DNA of 64,000 nucleotides from Nannocystis sp. RBIL2. Lineage in GTDB: Bacteria; Myxococcota_A; Polyangia; Nannocystales; Nannocystaceae. Shown in pieces: positions 62,944 through 64,000 of the stretch. The position numbers and the translations under genes were made by a program. The notes below the pieces were generated by a model. That model had not been told where the DNA came from. It saw only the letters and a list, made by a program, of their open reading frames with translations, and made no database searches. Positions within the stretch are counted from its first letter, which is position 1; the number at the start of each line of letters is the position of its first letter. The stretch covers positions 4,634,001-4,698,000 of the forward strand of contig NZ_JAPNJW010000001.1 in assembly GCF_026626745.1 (NCBI RefSeq), read 5' to 3'.

Positions 62944-64000
62944 GTGTCCGGGTCGAACCTCTACGCCAGTCTGAGTTCGCTGCTCGCCGCCGCCGTGGCC
63001 GCTGCGATCGGCATCAGCGTCTACCTGCGCGACCGCGAGCGGGTCCAGTTCTCGCGCTTCTTCGCGTTCTGCCTCAGCCTGTGTCTGTTTCACCTCGCGC
63101 GCTTCTTCGCCGGCTTGCCGAGCCTGCCGCGCTCGCAGTGGGTGGCCGACACCTTGAGCCTCCTGCTGCCGCTGATGGCCGACCGCTTCCTCTCGGGCTT
63201 CTTCCCCGCGGCCGGTCCGGCGCCCGGGCGCAACCCGCTGCAGGGGCCGCTGCTCGGCGTGCTGCTGGTGCTGCAGGTCATCGCGCTGGTCTTCCCGCAG
63301 CTCGCCGACGAGCCGTGGTGGGTCGTCGTCGACATCAGCATCACGACCTACGTCGTCGGCGGCCTGTTCTTCGCCGTCATGCGGATGTGGCGAGCCGCTC
63401 GCGCCGCCGAGGGCACCGCCGCCGGCCCGCGCCTGCGCTACCTGTTCTACGCCGCCCTCATCGCGCTCGCGCTCGGCCAGCCGGGCATCCCCGTCATCGG
63501 CCCGATCGCCACCGCCGTCTACCTGTACTTCATGGCGCAGACGCTGACGCGCGAGCGTCTGCTCGACCTGCCGGAGATCCTGGCGCGGATCACCAGCATG
63601 ACGCTGCTCGTCATCACGGTCACCGCCGTGTACGCCGCGCTGGTGCTGTGGGTCCCGTGGACCTTCGCCGGCGAGCCGATGCTGCTCGTCTTCAACACCC
63701 TGCTCGCCTCCTTCGCCGTGCTCGTGCTCATCGACCCGCTGCGCAACGAGCTCGATCGCCGGCTCGAGAGCTGGCTGTTCCACGACCGCACCATCTTGCG
63801 GGCCCTGCTCGACCGCCTGCGCCGGCGCCTCGTCAACCTCATCGATCCCGACGAGATGGTCCGCGTCGTCATGAACACCTTGCGCGGATCCGAGCGCGTC
63901 ACCCGGGCCTCGCTGTTCCTGCTCGATCGCCAGGGCTCGGCGCTGCGGCTGCGCGGGCACACCGGCGCGCCCACGCCGCCGTCGAGCCTCGATCTCGCGA
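62944..64000 (+). CDS. Multi-TM sensor protein with GAF-like domain (3' end outside window)
   Basis: Open from GTG 62944 to the window end (352 codons) without a stop, so it is incomplete. The first about 270 residues have seven or eight hydrophobic helices (LSSLLAAAVAAAIGISVYLR, GVLLVLQVIALVFPQLADE, VVDISITTYVVGGLFFAVM, LTLLVIT-type and FNTLLASFAVLVLIDPLR). Then a signalling linker (DRTILRALLDRLRRRLVNL) and the start of a GAF-like domain (RVTRASLFLLDRQGSALRLR). This is the layout of membrane histidine kinases/diguanylate cyclases with a 7TM-type input. The 62652-62943 gap shows no gene. Confidence 0.75.
   Translation, partial: MSGSNLYASLSSLLAAAVAAAIGISVYLRDRERVQFSRFFAFCLSLCLFHLARFFAGLPSLPRSQWVADTLSLLLPLMADRFLSGFFPAAGPAPGRNPLQGPLLGVLLVLQVIALVFPQLADEPWWVVVDISITTYVVGGLFFAVMRMWRAARAAEGTAAGPRLRYLFYAALIALALGQPGIPVIGPIATAVYLYFMAQTLTRERLLDLPEILARITSMTLLVITVTAVYAALVLWVPWTFAGEPMLLVFNTLLASFAVLVLIDPLRNELDRRLESWLFHDRTILRALLDRLRRRLVNLIDPDEMVRVVMNTLRGSERVTRASLFLLDRQGSALRLRGHTGAPTPPSSLDLA

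Overview
The window is high-GC DNA (about 70%, with G/C-dominated third codon positions). It carries trademarks of a predatory or fruiting myxobacterium: many Ser/Thr protein kinases, a sigma-factor/kinase operon, numerous lipoproteins with Ser/Thr/Gly-rich linkers, FHA and EAD-type domains, and GTG starts. The gene style resembles Nannocystineae (Nannocystis/Plesiocystis relatives). That placement is inference from gene content, not from a marker phylogeny.

Left half (1-28.4 kb) is mostly core genome: queC; a C4 zinc-ribbon coiled-coil protein beside a CAT-anticodon tRNA; a flippase/glycosyltransferase pair; RNase P RNA (rnpB); a PP2C phosphatase; the stress module SpoVR + DUF444 divergent from prkA; a three-PAS histidine kinase; exonuclease III; an amino-acid permease; bamD-truD; an ExbB-ExbD-TonB operon with an extra TonB-domain lipoprotein; a TolC-family protein; a PgeF/YfiH protein; and an RluD-type pseudouridine synthase.

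Middle (28.4-45.1 kb) looks like an integrative element. A 178-bp segment with a perfect 58-bp core lies at 28448-28626 and again, in the same orientation, at 44949-45126, directly behind a tyrosine recombinase. The enclosed 16.5 kb holds an LRR protein, two lipoproteins, a sigma factor-kinase-membrane protein-lipoprotein operon, a MerR-type regulator, a Cys-rich small protein, a TlpA-like lipoprotein, a secreted protein with an overlapping membrane protein, and decayed kinase and recombinase fragments.

Right part (45.2-54.8 kb) is a conflict-system-like locus. A 903-residue protein without a visible P-loop, with a 24-bp near-palindrome just upstream of its start, is divergent from an overlapping gene set. 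That set encodes an EAD + CHAT-like + STAND-like protein (split by one in-frame TAA), a MoxR AAA+ ATPase, and a membrane protein with a vWA-like region and a C-terminal formylglycine-enzyme-like (FGE) domain. The CHAT, vWA and FGE domains all lack their usual catalytic or metal residues. This is the best candidate for an undescribed system. It is followed by a 1379-residue kinase with FG-GAP-like repeats, an FHA protein, a membrane protein, an ADP-ribosylglycohydrolase and a partial multi-TM sensor.

A short palindrome, TGTCC-N4-GGACA with variants, recurs dozens of times in intergenic DNA and, in frame, inside genes (queC, truD, pgeF and others). It appears to be a dispersed repeat family that contributes protein sequence.
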